This document shows, in pieces, positions 45,654 through 55,089 of a DNA stretch of 64,000 nt. The first letter of the stretch is position 1, and each line of letters starts with the position of its first letter. Origin of the DNA: Maricaulis maris (GTDB lineage Bacteria; Pseudomonadota; Alphaproteobacteria; Caulobacterales; Maricaulaceae); contig NZ_AP027270.1 of assembly GCF_036322705.1 (NCBI RefSeq), positions 1,241,501-1,305,500 on the forward strand, given 5' to 3'. Both the position numbers and the translations under genes were made by a program. The notes under the pieces are model-generated. The model made no database searches. It had not been told where the DNA came from and worked only from the letters and a program-made list of their open reading frames with translations.

Positions 45654-46940
45654 ATGACGACTTTCGCTGACCTGGTCCCCAACACAGCTGCTGACCGCTT
45701 CGACGGTATCAATCGCCCCTACACCCCGGAAGATGTGCTCAAGCTGCGTGGCTCGATCACGATCAGCCAGACCCTGGCCGAGCGTGGTGCGACAAAGCTG
45801 TGGGATCTGCTCAAGACCGAGCCCTACATCAATGCGCTCGGCGCGCTGTCGGGCAACCAGGCCATGCAGATGGTCCGCGCCGGTCTGAAAGCCATCTATC
45901 TCTCTGGCTGGCAGGTTGCGGCCGATGCCAATACCGCCGGAACCATGTATCCGGACCAGTCACTCTATCCGGCCAACTCGGCCCCGGAGCTGGCCAAGAA
46001 GATCAACCGCGCCCTGCAACGCGCCGACCAGATCGAAGTCAGCGAAACGGGTAAGGCCAGCCGTGACTGGTTCGCTCCGATCGTTGCCGACGCCGAGGCC
46101 GGCTTCGGTGGGACTCTGAACTGCTTCGAGATCATGAAGGCCTTTATCGAGGCAGGCGCTGCCGGCGTTCACTTCGAAGACCAGGTTGCGGCCGAGAAGA
46201 AGTGTGGTCACTTGGGCGGCAAGGTCCTGATCCCGACCAGCGGTCACATGCGCAATCTCGCTGCCGCCCGTCTGGCGGCTGACGTGATGGGTGTGTCGAC
46301 GATCACCGTCGCCCGCACCGATGCGGAATCCGCCAATCTGATCAATTCGGACATTGACGAGCGCGACCATGAGTTCATCGATTTCGAGGCCGGTCGCACC
46401 CCGGAGGGCTTCTTCCGCCTGAAGAGCGGTGTCGGGGTTGACCACTGCATCAAGCGCGGCCTGGCCTATGCCGAGATCGCCGACCTCCTGTGGTGGGAAA
46501 CCTCCAAGCCGAACCTGGACGAAGCGCGCCGCTTCGCCGAGGCGATCCAAAAGAAATATCCCGGCAAGATGATGGCCTATAACTGCTCGCCGTCCTTCAA
46601 CTGGGAAGCCAATCTCGACAAGGCGACCATCGAAACCTACCAGCGCGAGCTCGGTGCGATGGGCTACAAGTTCCAGTTCGTGACCCTGGCTGGCTTCCAC
46701 AGTCTGAACCACTCCATGTTCGAGCTGGCCCGTGGCTACAAGGCGCGTGGCATGGGAGCCTATTCCGAGTTGCAACAGGCGGAGTTCGCGTCCGAGACCG
46801 ATGGCTACACCGCCACCCGTCACCAGCGCGAAGTCGGCACCGGCTATTTCGACAAGGTCTCGCTGGCGATCTCCGGCGGCACGTCCTCTACGACCGCAAT
46901 GGGCGAGTCGACGGAATCCGCTCAGTTCGCGGCTGAATAA
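45654..46940 (+). CDS. aceA: Isocitrate lyase
   Basis: Splits isocitrate to succinate and glyoxylate, 428 residues. The catalytic Cys is in [16 protein letters not shown], with [14 protein letters not shown] and [14 protein letters not shown] also conserved. The ATG giving [10 protein letters not shown] follows CGGAG; a GTG seven codons upstream is less likely. It is the first gene of the glyoxylate pair, separated from malate synthase by a hairpin. The divergent ScfR-type gene is its probable regulator. Confidence 0.96.
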   Translation: MTTFADLVPNTAADRFDGINRPYTPEDVLKLRGSITISQTLAERGATKLWDLLKTEPYINALGALSGNQAMQMVRAGLKAIYLSGWQVAADANTAGTMYPDQSLYPANSAPELAKKINRALQRADQIEVSETGKASRDWFAPIVADAEAGFGGTLNCFEIMKAFIEAGAAGVHFEDQVAAEKKCGHLGGKVLIPTSGHMRNLAAARLAADVMGVSTITVARTDAESANLINSDIDERDHEFIDFEAGRTPEGFFRLKSGVGVDHCIKRGLAYAEIADLLWWETSKPNLDEARRFAEAIQKKYPGKMMAYNCSPSFNWEANLDKATIETYQRELGAMGYKFQFVTLAGFHSLNHSMFELARGYKARGMGAYSELQQAEFASETDGYTATRHQREVGTGYFDKVSLAISGGTSSTTAMGESTESAQFAAE

Positions 46941-46963
46941 CACCCCATTCTCACGTTCCTTTG

Positions 46964-46997
46964 CCGGGGTGCTGTCCACCGGACGCACCCCGGTTTT
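46964..46997 (+). terminator. Hairpin between aceA and aceB
   Basis: Perfect 9-bp stem CCGGGGTGC / GCACCCCGG with a 12-base loop, followed by TTTTG. It may attenuate read-through into aceB, setting a higher lyase than synthase level. Confidence 0.78.
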
Positions 46998-47020
46998 GTC
47001 TCCATTTACAGGAGCCTTAC

Positions 47021-48664
47021 ATGTCTCTCATTGCCCCATCCGGCGTCGAAGTCCTGGGCCATCTCGAGCCCGGCTATCGCGATATCCTCAGCCACGAGGC
47101 GCTCGAATTCCTGGCCGGTCTGCACCGTCGCTTCGAAAAGCGTCGCCAGTCCCTGCTGCGCTACCGCAAGGAGCGTCAGGCCGAACTCGACCAGGGTGCG
47201 CTGCTGATGTACCCGCACGAGACCGCCGACATCCGCGCCGGTGAGTGGAAGGTCCGTCCGGCTCCCGCCGACCTGCAGGACCGCCGGGTCGAGATTACCG
47301 GTCCGGTCGACCGCAAGATGGTGGTCAACGCGCTCAATTCCGGCGCCAAATGCTTCATGGCCGACTTCGAGGACGCAACCTCGCCGCTATGGTCCAACCT
47401 GCTTGAGGGCCAGATCAATCTGCGCGATGCCAATCTGCGCCAGATCGATTTCACTGACCCGAAGAACAACAAGCGTTACCAGGTCAAGGACGCCGCCGCC
47501 GTGTTGATCGTCCGGCCGCGGGGCTGGCACCTCGATGAGCGCCATGTCCATATCAACGGGCAGGCCCTGTCGGGTTCGCTGTTCGATTTCGGCCTCTATG
47601 TCTTCCACAACCACGCATCCCTGAAGGAACGCGGCACGGCGCCGTATTTCTACCTTCCCAAGCTGGAAAGCCGTCTTGAAGCCCGTTTGTGGAGCCTGGT
47701 CTTCCAGCATGCCGAAGACGAGCTGGGCCTTGAGCGCGGCACGCTGCGCGCCACGGTGCTGATCGAAACCTTGCCGGCGGCCTTCGAGCTGGACGAGATC
47801 CTGTACGAGCTGAAAGACCATATCGTCGGTCTCAATTGCGGCCGCTGGGATTACATTTTCAGCTATATCAAACGCCTCAAGTCCCGCCCGGACCATGTTC
47901 TGCCGGATCGTTCTGCCGTGACGATGAGCGTGCCTTTCATGGCAGCCTACTCACGTCGGGTGGTGGCGGTCTGTCACCGTCGGGGCGCCCACGCCATGGG
48001 CGGCATGTCGGCCTTTATCCCGGTCAAGAATGACCCCGAAGCCAATGCTGCGGCGACCGAGAAAGTCCGTGAGGACAAGCTGCGCGAAGTGAAGAACGGC
48101 CATGACGGCACCTGGGTCGCGCACCCGGACCTGGTTCCGGTCGCGATGGAGGTCTTCAACCAGCACATGAAGGGCCCGAACCAGCTTGAGCGCCCGGCCG
48201 ATCCGCACGAGCGCCCGGTCACCACGCAGCAATTGCTGGAGGCCCCGGCGGGTGACATCACCGACGCGGGTGTCGACGACAATATCGACGTGGCCATCCG
48301 TTATATCGCCGCCTGGCTTGGTGGACGCGGGGCGGTCCCGATCCGCAATCTGATGGAAGATGCCGCGACAGCGGAAATCGCGCGGGCCCAGCTGTGGCAG
48401 TGGCGGACCTTTGACAAGTCGACAAAGGAGGGCACCGCGTTGACCGCGGCAATGCTCGGCAACCGGATCGAGGACATCTGCTCGTCCATTCAGGATGAAG
48501 TTCCTGACCAGGCCGAGCTGTGCGATCGCATCCGGGCCGCAGGCGACATTCTCGCCGAGCTGGTGCTGTCGACAGAGTTCGCGGAATTCCTGACCTTGCC
48601 GGCCTATGACCGGCTGACTGCCGACCTCACAGCACCGATGAAGCTGATGGAGTTTGAGGACTAG
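47021..48664 (+). CDS. aceB: Malate synthase A
   Basis: Condenses glyoxylate with acetyl-CoA to malate, completing the glyoxylate shunt. The protein is 547 residues, the A-isoform length. ADFEDATSPLWSNLLEGQINLRDA, the VIVRPRGWHL barrel strand and GHDGTWVAHPDLVPVAMEVF are the family signatures. GGAG lies 8 bp before the ATG. The open frame extends 20 codons upstream through the hairpin and is not used. Confidence 0.95.
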   Translation: MSLIAPSGVEVLGHLEPGYRDILSHEALEFLAGLHRRFEKRRQSLLRYRKERQAELDQGALLMYPHETADIRAGEWKVRPAPADLQDRRVEITGPVDRKMVVNALNSGAKCFMADFEDATSPLWSNLLEGQINLRDANLRQIDFTDPKNNKRYQVKDAAAVLIVRPRGWHLDERHVHINGQALSGSLFDFGLYVFHNHASLKERGTAPYFYLPKLESRLEARLWSLVFQHAEDELGLERGTLRATVLIETLPAAFELDEILYELKDHIVGLNCGRWDYIFSYIKRLKSRPDHVLPDRSAVTMSVPFMAAYSRRVVAVCHRRGAHAMGGMSAFIPVKNDPEANAAATEKVREDKLREVKNGHDGTWVAHPDLVPVAMEVFNQHMKGPNQLERPADPHERPVTTQQLLEAPAGDITDAGVDDNIDVAIRYIAAWLGGRGAVPIRNLMEDAATAEIARAQLWQWRTFDKSTKEGTALTAAMLGNRIEDICSSIQDEVPDQAELCDRIRAAGDILAELVLSTEFAEFLTLPAYDRLTADLTAPMKLMEFED

Positions 48665-48700
48665 GCAGGCTTGAGCTGATGACGGTTGGTCGTCTCAGGC

Positions 48701-48742
48701 GCGGGGCTCGGGCAAGGTCGAAACGACCGGCCCGGGCCCCGC
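48701..48742. terminator. Long hairpin between convergent aceB and lipoprotein gene
   Basis: GCGGGGC-CGGGC pairs with GCCCG-GGCCCCGC around an inner GGTCG/CGACC stem. It probably serves both converging transcripts; no long T-run is visible. Confidence 0.65.
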
Positions 48743-48749
48743 AACCATT

Positions 48750-49271
48750 CTAGCCCGTGACAGCGGGCGCGCCCGGCATCCGGTAGCCGCACAGATCGGC
48801 CAGTTTCCAGCCCGTCGCGGTCTGTTCGAAGCGGCAGGTCATGTAGTCGCCGCGATACGTGCCATAAGGCAGTGGCGCGTCGAGAAGCGGGGTTTCCGGT
48901 GCCGGCGCGACCCGGTCGTAGGCCCGCTGCGGGTAGACCAGGATCTGGCGTGACGCCTCGCTGGCCGGAAAGCCCGGATCGTCGAACACGCAAAGCGGCG
49001 GCTGGCTGAGCATGCCGATGACCGTGCCACGCGTATTGCCGTCACTGCCCCAGACATGGCTGCGCAGCATCGGGTCGCGGGAGATAAAGGCATTGCGCAG
49101 TGCGCCGGGAGCCAGTGTATCAGCGACGGCGGTCTCGTTGTGGCTGATAATGGCGGAGAAAGCCGCCATTTCGTGCGCCTGTGGAGCCCGGCACATCGGC
49201 ACGGTCTCGGTGGCGCAGGCCGATAGGCCGATCACGGATGTGGTGGCGACGAGGGCAAGGACACGTTTCAT
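48750..49271 (-). CDS. Predicted lipoprotein, function unknown
   Basis: A 173-residue exported protein. The signal peptide [19 protein letters not shown] ends in lipobox LSAC (Cys19). The mature part has [18 protein letters not shown] and [25 protein letters not shown], the latter resembling short beta-strands with paired Cys. I recognise no family. Its start overlaps the acs stop by 4 bp, so it is translated with acetyl-CoA synthetase, an unusual partner. Confidence 0.72.
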   Translation of the reverse strand: MKRVLALVATTSVIGLSACATETVPMCRAPQAHEMAAFSAIISHNETAVADTLAPGALRNAFISRDPMLRSHVWGSDGNTRGTVIGMLSQPPLCVFDDPGFPASEASRQILVYPQRAYDRVAPAPETPLLDAPLPYGTYRGDYMTCRFEQTATGWKLADLCGYRMPGAPAVTG

Positions 49272-51223
49272 CGGTTTTTCCGGTTTGCGATCAGGTCGTC
49301 GACGACGCCCGGGTCGGCCAATGTAGACGTGTCGCCCAGATTGCCAAACTCGTTCTCGGCAATTTTTCGCAGGATACGGCGCATGATCTTGCCCGACCGG
49401 GTCTTGGGCAATGAGGGGGCGAACTGGATCAGGTCCGGCGTCGCAACCGGTCCGATTTCCTGGCGCACCCAGGCCTTCAGCGCAGCGACGTCTTCCTCGG
49501 CGGGATCGCGTCCCCCCATCAGGGTCACATAGCAGTAGATGCCCTGGCCCTTGACGTCATGCGGATAGCCGACGACGGCGGCCTCGGCCACATCATCATG
49601 GGCGACAAGGGCGCTTTCGATCTCGGCGGTTCCGAGGCGGTGGCCGGAGACGTTGAGCACGTCATCCACGCGTCCGGTGATCCACCAGTAGCCGTCCGCG
49701 TCCCGGCGGGCGCCGTCGCCGGTGAAGTAATAGCCGGGATAAGTCGAGAAGTAGGTCTCGAAAAAGCGCTGGTGATCGCCGTAGACCGTGCGCATCTGCC
49801 CCGGCCAGGACCGGCAGATGACGAGATTGCCGCTCTCCGGCCCGGTATCGGCAAGGCGCTGGCCCTCGGCATCCATCAGCGCCGGCTCGACCCCGAACAT
49901 CGGTGTGGTCGCCGAGCCCGGCTTGAGCGCGGTGGCACCGGGAAGGGGGGTGATCAGGGCGCCGCCGGTCTCCGTCTGCCACCAGGTATCGACGATCGGG
50001 CAGCGGCCATCGCCGACCACGGTGTGATACCAGTTCCAGGCTTCCGGATTGATCGGTTCGCCGACGCTGCCCAAAAGGCGCAGTGAGGCCCGGGAGTGCT
50101 TCTTCACTGGTTCGTCCCCTTCGCGCATCAGGGCGCGGATGGCGGTCGGGGCCGTATAGAACGTGTTGACCTGGTGCTTGTCGACAACCTGCCAGAGGCG
50201 ATCCGGACCCGGCCAGGTCGGCACCCCTTCGAACATCAGCGTGGTCGCGCCATTGGCGAGGGGTCCATAGACGATGTAGGTGTGACCGGTGACCCAGCCG
50301 ACATCGGCGGTGCACCAGTAAATCTCGCCGCGCTTGTAGTCGAAGACGTATTCATGCGTCATCGAGGCCCAGACCATATAGCCGCCCGTGGTGTGCAGCA
50401 CGCCCTTCGGCTGACCGGTCGAGCCGGACGTATAGAGGATGAAAAGCGGGTCCTCGGCTTTCATGTGCGTGGGTGGACAGTCCGGACTGGCCGCGTCGAC
50501 CAGGCTCTCATAGGCGACATCGCGGCGGTCATCCCAGCCAACATCGCCGCCGGTGCGCCGGACCATGATAACTTTCTCGACGCCGCCGACGCTGTGCACG
50601 GCCTTGTCGACATTGTCCTTGAGCGGGATCGGTTTGCCGCCGCGCAGGCCTTCATCGGCGGTGATCACGAAGCGGCTACCGCAATCGGTGATCCGGCCGG
50701 CCAGCGCGTCCGGTGAAAAGCCGCCGAACACGACCGAGTGAACGGCACCGATGCGGGCGCAGGCCAGCATCGCATAGGCGGCTTCGGGGATCATCGGCAT
50801 GTAAAGCGTGACCCGGTCGCCCTTGTTGACCCCCAGTGATTTCAGCCCGTTTGCGAGGCGGCAAACATGCTCGTGCAGCTCACCATAGGTGATCCGGGCA
50901 TCGACCGACGGATCATCGCCCTCCCAGATGATCGCGACGTCGTCGGCGCGCTCGGGCAGGTGGCGATCGATGCAATTGGCGCAGGCGTTCAGTGTGCCGT
51001 CGGCAAACCAGCGAATATGCAGATTGTCCTTCGCCCAGCTGACATCGGAGATCTCGGTGAAGGGCTCGATCCAGTCGATACGCTTGGCTTCCTCGCGCCA
51101 GAAGGCGTCCGGATCCTCGATCGATTGCCGGTACATTGCGGCGTAGCGCTCTGCATCGATGCCGGCCGCGGCAGCGCGTTCGTCGGAAACCGGGAAGATG
51201 GCATCGGGATCGGTATGAGACAT
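49268..51223 (-). CDS. acs: Acetyl-CoA synthetase
   Basis: Activates acetate to acetyl-CoA via acetyl-AMP, 651 residues. The ATP-binding [47 protein letters not shown] and the C-terminal [14 protein letters not shown] (with the Lys that is regulated by acetylation in the family) are all present. With aceA and aceB about 2.3 kb away, it forms an acetate-use block, although it is on the other strand. Confidence 0.96.
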   Translation of the reverse strand: MSHTDPDAIFPVSDERAAAAGIDAERYAAMYRQSIEDPDAFWREEAKRIDWIEPFTEISDVSWAKDNLHIRWFADGTLNACANCIDRHLPERADDVAIIWEGDDPSVDARITYGELHEHVCRLANGLKSLGVNKGDRVTLYMPMIPEAAYAMLACARIGAVHSVVFGGFSPDALAGRITDCGSRFVITADEGLRGGKPIPLKDNVDKAVHSVGGVEKVIMVRRTGGDVGWDDRRDVAYESLVDAASPDCPPTHMKAEDPLFILYTSGSTGQPKGVLHTTGGYMVWASMTHEYVFDYKRGEIYWCTADVGWVTGHTYIVYGPLANGATTLMFEGVPTWPGPDRLWQVVDKHQVNTFYTAPTAIRALMREGDEPVKKHSRASLRLLGSVGEPINPEAWNWYHTVVGDGRCPIVDTWWQTETGGALITPLPGATALKPGSATTPMFGVEPALMDAEGQRLADTGPESGNLVICRSWPGQMRTVYGDHQRFFETYFSTYPGYYFTGDGARRDADGYWWITGRVDDVLNVSGHRLGTAEIESALVAHDDVAEAAVVGYPHDVKGQGIYCYVTLMGGRDPAEEDVAALKAWVRQEIGPVATPDLIQFAPSLPKTRSGKIMRRILRKIAENEFGNLGDTSTLADPGVVDDLIANRKNR

Positions 51224-51320
51224 GGCGGGCTCCGTGGCGTCTCGGCAGGATTTGCGTTGAACGATAACGATTCAGCTCCGTGAGGCAATCATAGCCCAAG
51301 CATCGCCTGCGCGAAGGTTC

Positions 51321-53069
51321 TTACGCCTCTGCAATCCCTTCGGCCCGCAGCGTGGTCTGTGGGTCGAGGGTGCGCATGGCGGCGTAGTGGGACAGGAAAA
51401 CCTCGCCCGTCAGTTCATCGAAGAAGCCGGCCTCGATCAGCTTGTCGGCGATCGGCCCCTTGACCTCGGAGAGATGGAGGCGGACGCCGGCATCATTGAG
51501 GCGGTCATTGATCACGCGCAGGCTGCCCAGTGCACTGGCATCGACGAAATTGACGGCCGTGAAAAGCAGCACCAGATCGGTCGGACGGCTCTCCCGCGCG
51601 ATGATCTGGCTGGCGAGGTCTTCAAGGAAGCGGGCATTCGCGAAATACAGCGCTTCATCGATCCGCAAGGCGACGACATGCGGTGAGCAGACGACCTGAT
51701 GGCGATGGATATTGCGGAAATGGTGCGAGTTGGGGACCTGCCCGACCTCGGCCCAGTGTGGGCGCATGGTGCGTTGCAGAACCAGGCCGACCGACAGCGT
51801 CACGCCGAGGGTCAGGCCGACCTCGACGCCGAGGAAGAGTACGCCGGTCAGCGTCAGGAAGGCGGCTGCACCGTCGGCATGGGAGTATTTCCACGCGTGC
51901 CAGGCATCCTGAAAATTCGCCATTCGCCAGATCGCCGCGAGAATGGTGGCAGCAAGGGCGGCCTTTGGCAGGTGATAGAAGATCGGCGTCAGGAAGGCGG
52001 CGACCAGAAGGATGATGACGGCGGTTAAAACGCCGGCGATCGGAGTCTCGGCACCCGCCGATTCATTGACGACCGAGCGCGCAAATCCGCCGGTGACGGG
52101 ATAGCCGCCGGTGAAGGCTGAGGCCGCATTGGCCGCGCCCAGCCCCAGTAGCTCACGGTTCGGGTTGATGGTCTCGCGCCGGCGCGCGGCCAGCGACTGG
52201 CCCACGGAGACACTTTCCACGAAACCGACCAGCGAGATCAGCGCTGCGGGGCCGATCAGGGCCCGCCAGATCTCCAGCGGCACAAGCGGAAAGGCGAGGG
52301 GCGGCAGGCCCGATGGCAGCGCACCGACAATAGCCAGTCCGGCCCGCTCGTGCAGGCCAAAGCCCCAGGCAGAAAGCGCGGTCACGGCGACCAGCATGGC
52401 CGGGGCGGCGCGCGTGATCGCAGTGATGCTCCCCGCGTTGAGGCCCAGTCGCTTGAGCGCCGTCGGTAGCAGCGAGCGGGCGCTGAGCAGAAAGGCGAGG
52501 CTGGCCAGTCCAACGGTCAGGGCTGTGTAATTGATACCTTCGAAATTACGGATCAGTGAGACCAGCAGTTCAGGGACGGTGGCGCCGTGCATGTCCGTGC
52601 CGATGAAATGGCGCAGCTGGCTTCCGATGATGAGGATGGTCGAGGCGGTGATGAATGCCTCGATGACCGGGCGCGAGAGGAAGTTCGCGACGCTGCCTAG
52701 CCGGAACAGGCCGAACAGCAGAAGGAAGGCGCTCGACAGCAGCGCGAGGGCGCCGGCCGCGGCCATGATCTGCGCGGTGTCGGTCAGGCCCAGCGAGCCG
52801 ATCGCTGCCGCGGTCATCAGCGAGACCACCGCAACCGGTCCCACGGCGAGCACCCGGCTCGATCCGAACAGGGCATAGGCGACAAGCGGGGCGATCGAGG
52901 CGTAAAGCCCGGCTTGCGGCGGCAATCCGGCGAGCAGGGCGTAGGCCAAGCTTTGCGGGATGAGCAGGATCGCGGTGACGAGGCTGGCCAGTCCATCCTG
53001 CGCCAGCAGTTTGCGGTTGTAGCCGTTCAGCCATTCCAGTCCAGGCAGGACGCGTTGCAGGACGTCCAT
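51321..53069 (-). CDS. SulP family anion transporter with STAS domain
   Basis: A 582-residue membrane protein, probably 14 membrane segments in the first ~420 residues. It starts LPGLEWLNGYNRKLLAQDGLASLVTAILLIPQSLAYALLAGLPPQAGLYAS, the SulP signature. The STAS regulatory domain is at about 440-555 (LRIDEALYFANARFLEDLASQII...VLLFTAVNFVDASALGSL). It lies 4 bp after the hydrolase gene, so the two are co-transcribed. Sulfate is the usual SulP substrate; here transport of oxidised sulfur products is suggested by context only. Confidence 0.9.
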   Translation of the reverse strand: MDVLQRVLPGLEWLNGYNRKLLAQDGLASLVTAILLIPQSLAYALLAGLPPQAGLYASIAPLVAYALFGSSRVLAVGPVAVVSLMTAAAIGSLGLTDTAQIMAAAGALALLSSAFLLLFGLFRLGSVANFLSRPVIEAFITASTILIIGSQLRHFIGTDMHGATVPELLVSLIRNFEGINYTALTVGLASLAFLLSARSLLPTALKRLGLNAGSITAITRAAPAMLVAVTALSAWGFGLHERAGLAIVGALPSGLPPLAFPLVPLEIWRALIGPAALISLVGFVESVSVGQSLAARRRETINPNRELLGLGAANAASAFTGGYPVTGGFARSVVNESAGAETPIAGVLTAVIILLVAAFLTPIFYHLPKAALAATILAAIWRMANFQDAWHAWKYSHADGAAAFLTLTGVLFLGVEVGLTLGVTLSVGLVLQRTMRPHWAEVGQVPNSHHFRNIHRHQVVCSPHVVALRIDEALYFANARFLEDLASQIIARESRPTDLVLLFTAVNFVDASALGSLRVINDRLNDAGVRLHLSEVKGPIADKLIEAGFFDELTGEVFLSHYAAMRTLDPQTTLRAEGIAEA

Positions 53070-53073
53070 CGGA

Positions 53074-53958
53074 TCAGATCGCGTCCAAGGGAAGCTTGAG
53101 ATAGCGGCGGCCGTTGGGGGAGGGCGGCGGCAAATTTCCGGCCCGCATATTGACCTGGACCGACGGCAGGATCAGGCGCGGCATGGACAGCTCCGCATCG
53201 CGCGCCGTTCGCATCGCTACGAACTCATCCTCGCTGATACCGTCATGGACATGGATATTGCGGGCTTTTTGTTCGCCGACCGTGGTTTCCCAGGCGAAGT
53301 GATCGCGGCCAGGCGCCTTGTAGTCGTGACACATGAAGAGGCGGGTGTCGTCGGGCAGAGCAAAAATGCGCTGGATCGAGCGGTAAAGCGTGCGCGCGTC
53401 GCCGCCGGGAAAGTCACAGCGCGCCGTGCCGAAATCCGGCATGAAAAGTGTATCGCCAACGAAGGCTGTGTCGCCGAGATGATAGACCATGCAGGCGGGG
53501 GTGTGTCCCGGCGTGTAAATCGCCTCGGCGTCTATCGATCCGATCGAGAAGCGCTCGCCATCCTCGAACAGGTGCCCGAATTGTGACCCGTCACGGGCGA
53601 AGTCCTGGCCGGCGTCGAAGAGATCGCCGAACACGGCCTGGACATGCGTGACGTGGGAACCGATCCCGATCTTGCCGCCGGTCTCGCGCGCCAGGTAAGG
53701 CGCTGCGGACAGGTGATCCGCATGGACATGGGTTTCAAGCACCCAGTCGACGCCGAGGTCCTCACGACGGACATGATCGAGCAGGATATCGGCCGACCGG
53801 GTCGAGGTCCGTCCGGAGGCGGCGTCGAAGTCGAGCACACTATCGATGATGGCGGCGCGCTTGGTTGGGGGATCCGACACGATATAGCTCACGGTGAAGG
53901 TGTCAGCGTCAAAAAAGGCCTCGATCAGGGGCGTCCGGGTCTTGGTCGTGAGGGTCAT
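53074..53958 (-). CDS. Metallo-beta-lactamase-fold hydrolase, persulfide-dioxygenase-like
   Basis: A 294-residue protein of the ETHE1/Blh group. Metal-binding LETHVHADHLSAA (HxHxDH), YTPGHTPACMVY, and the diagnostic GDTLFMPDFGTARCDFPGGDARTLYRSI are present. These enzymes oxidise glutathione persulfide to sulfite using mononuclear iron. The first gene of an operon with the SulP transporter and divergent from a rhodanese gene. One candidate SqrR/BigR-type operator lies in the shared promoter region. Confidence 0.9.
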   Translation of the reverse strand: MTLTTKTRTPLIEAFFDADTFTVSYIVSDPPTKRAAIIDSVLDFDAASGRTSTRSADILLDHVRREDLGVDWVLETHVHADHLSAAPYLARETGGKIGIGSHVTHVQAVFGDLFDAGQDFARDGSQFGHLFEDGERFSIGSIDAEAIYTPGHTPACMVYHLGDTAFVGDTLFMPDFGTARCDFPGGDARTLYRSIQRIFALPDDTRLFMCHDYKAPGRDHFAWETTVGEQKARNIHVHDGISEDEFVAMRTARDAELSMPRLILPSVQVNMRAGNLPPPSPNGRRYLKLPLDAI

Positions 53959-54014
53959 GGGATCGGCCTTTCAATTGCCCAAACAGGATCTGCCGAAACA
54001 GTCACATAATATAT

Positions 54015-54030
54015 TTGCAAAACTATGCAA
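54015..54030. promoter_or_regulatory. Candidate operator of the SqrR/BigR-like repressor, site 1
   Basis: TTGCA-N6-TGCAA (54015-54019 and 54026-54030), preceded by ATAATATAT and followed by GT, in the region between the divergent hydrolase and rhodanese genes. The same arms and spacing occur in front of the repressor gene at 54958. Confidence 0.75.
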
Positions 54031-54085
54031 GTGCGATTATATGCGTCCCGACGGCCCGGATCCGGGCATTGGCTATCAATGGAAC

Positions 54086-54619
54086 ATGACTATGACAGAG
54101 CACAAGGATTTTGACCCCGCCGAGGTACAGGCAGGCCTTGAGGCCGGACGGTATCTTCTCGTGGATGTCCGCGAACCGGGCGAGTTTGCCGAGGAACGCA
54201 TCCCCGGCGCCCTGCTGGCCCCGCTGTCGTGCTTCAGACCGGAGCATCTTCCCCGGGGCGATGATCGCGAGATCATCCTGCACTGCAAGTCCGGCGGGCG
54301 CTCTGGCCGGGCCCTGCAGATGTGTCGCGACGCCGGCGTGCCGGTCGCCGGACACGTCAAGGGCGGGATCCTCAACTGGAAGTCTGCCAAGTTGACGACC
54401 GAGCGGGCCGAGGATGCCCCGACCGGGATGACCATCCAGCAGGCGGTCATGGCCATGGCCTCGGCGCTTGTGCTGGTGTCCATCGCCCTGTCGCTGGCGT
54501 TCTCGCCGGTCTGGTTGATGCTCGGCGCCGGGGTGAGCGCCATGTTGCTGCAGGCGAGCTTCACCGGCTTCTGTCCGGCGAGTTCTGTCTTCGCCAAACT
54601 CGGCTTTCGCCCGGCCTAA
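54086..54619 (+). CDS. Rhodanese with C-terminal membrane domain (YgaP-like)
   Basis: A 177-residue sulfurtransferase. The rhodanese domain (about 8-105) has VDVREPGEFAEERIPGA and the active-site loop HCKSGGRSGR with Cys67. A DUF2892-type region with two membrane helices (about 118-160) anchors it, ending FTGFCPASSVFAKLGF, which holds a further conserved Cys. Domain order as in YgaP. A second ATG two codons in is possible. It converges with the ArsR gene with a 4-bp overlap. Confidence 0.9.
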   Translation: MTMTEHKDFDPAEVQAGLEAGRYLLVDVREPGEFAEERIPGALLAPLSCFRPEHLPRGDDREIILHCKSGGRSGRALQMCRDAGVPVAGHVKGGILNWKSAKLTTERAEDAPTGMTIQQAVMAMASALVLVSIALSLAFSPVWLMLGAGVSAMLLQASFTGFCPASSVFAKLGFRPA

Positions 54620-54942
54620 ACGCTGACCGTGGGTGTGAGCGTCTCGCCCGGCGCGCAATAGGTCGCGTAGAGGGCTGACATCACTGACTCGATCCGTCGA
54701 TCGGCCAGGCCATAATAGATGGTCTGGCCGTTTCGCCGTGTCGTCACGAGCCCCTTGTTGCGCAGGATGGCGAGTTGTTGCGACATCGCCTGGTCGCGCA
54801 TGCCCAGAGCTTCGGCGAGCTCGCCGACCGAACGCTCTTTCTCCATCATCGCGCACAGCGCCAGCAGTCGGCTGGGGTGGGCGAGGGTCTTCATGAGATC
54901 GGCGACGATCTCCGCCATCGGCTGCATGTCATCGTACTGCAT
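54616..54942 (-). CDS. ArsR-family repressor, SqrR/BigR-like persulfide sensor
   Basis: A 108-residue winged-helix repressor. The recognition helix region is SVGELAEALGMRDQAMSQQLAILRNKGLV, then a wing TRRNGQTIYYGLAD. Two cysteines, Cys30 (LLALCAMM) and Cys96 (YATYCAPGE), are 66 residues apart, the spacing of the persulfide-sensing pairs in SqrR (41/107) and BigR (42/108). No typical metal-site CxC motif is present. Starting at MQYDDMQPM avoids a 20-codon extension that would run through the operator. Neighbouring sulfur genes support the role. Confidence 0.87.
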   Translation of the reverse strand: MQYDDMQPMAEIVADLMKTLAHPSRLLALCAMMEKERSVGELAEALGMRDQAMSQQLAILRNKGLVTTRRNGQTIYYGLADRRIESVMSALYATYCAPGETLTPTVSV

Positions 54943-54957
54943 GGGGCGACCTGATAA

Positions 54958-54973
54958 TTGCAATTCTCTGCAA
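54958..54973. promoter_or_regulatory. Candidate operator of the SqrR/BigR-like repressor, site 2
   Basis: TTGCA-N6-TGCAA (54958-54962 and 54969-54973) followed by GTATAT, 16 bp upstream of the repressor start. Both arms and the 6-bp spacing are identical to site 1, as expected for autoregulation. Confidence 0.75.
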
Positions 54974-55071
54974 GTATATAGAGGTGACCGCTGAAAGCGC
55001 AATCCGGCCCGCGGGAGCCGATAGCTGGCCGCTTCCGTGCCGTTAACTGCATCTCGCCTGAATTCGGCATT

Positions 55072-55089
55072 GTGTTAGCGCGCTAACAC
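55072..55089. promoter_or_regulatory. Perfect palindrome in the promoter of the his operon
   Basis: GTGTTAGCGCGCTAACAC, 18 bp without mismatch. It sits between a -35-like TTGTGT (55070-55075, sharing the first bases) and a -10-like TATATC (55092-55097), 16-bp spacer, 30 bp before the first gene of the operon. A repressor bound here would block the promoter. The TrpR-like first gene is the obvious candidate. Confidence 0.72.
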
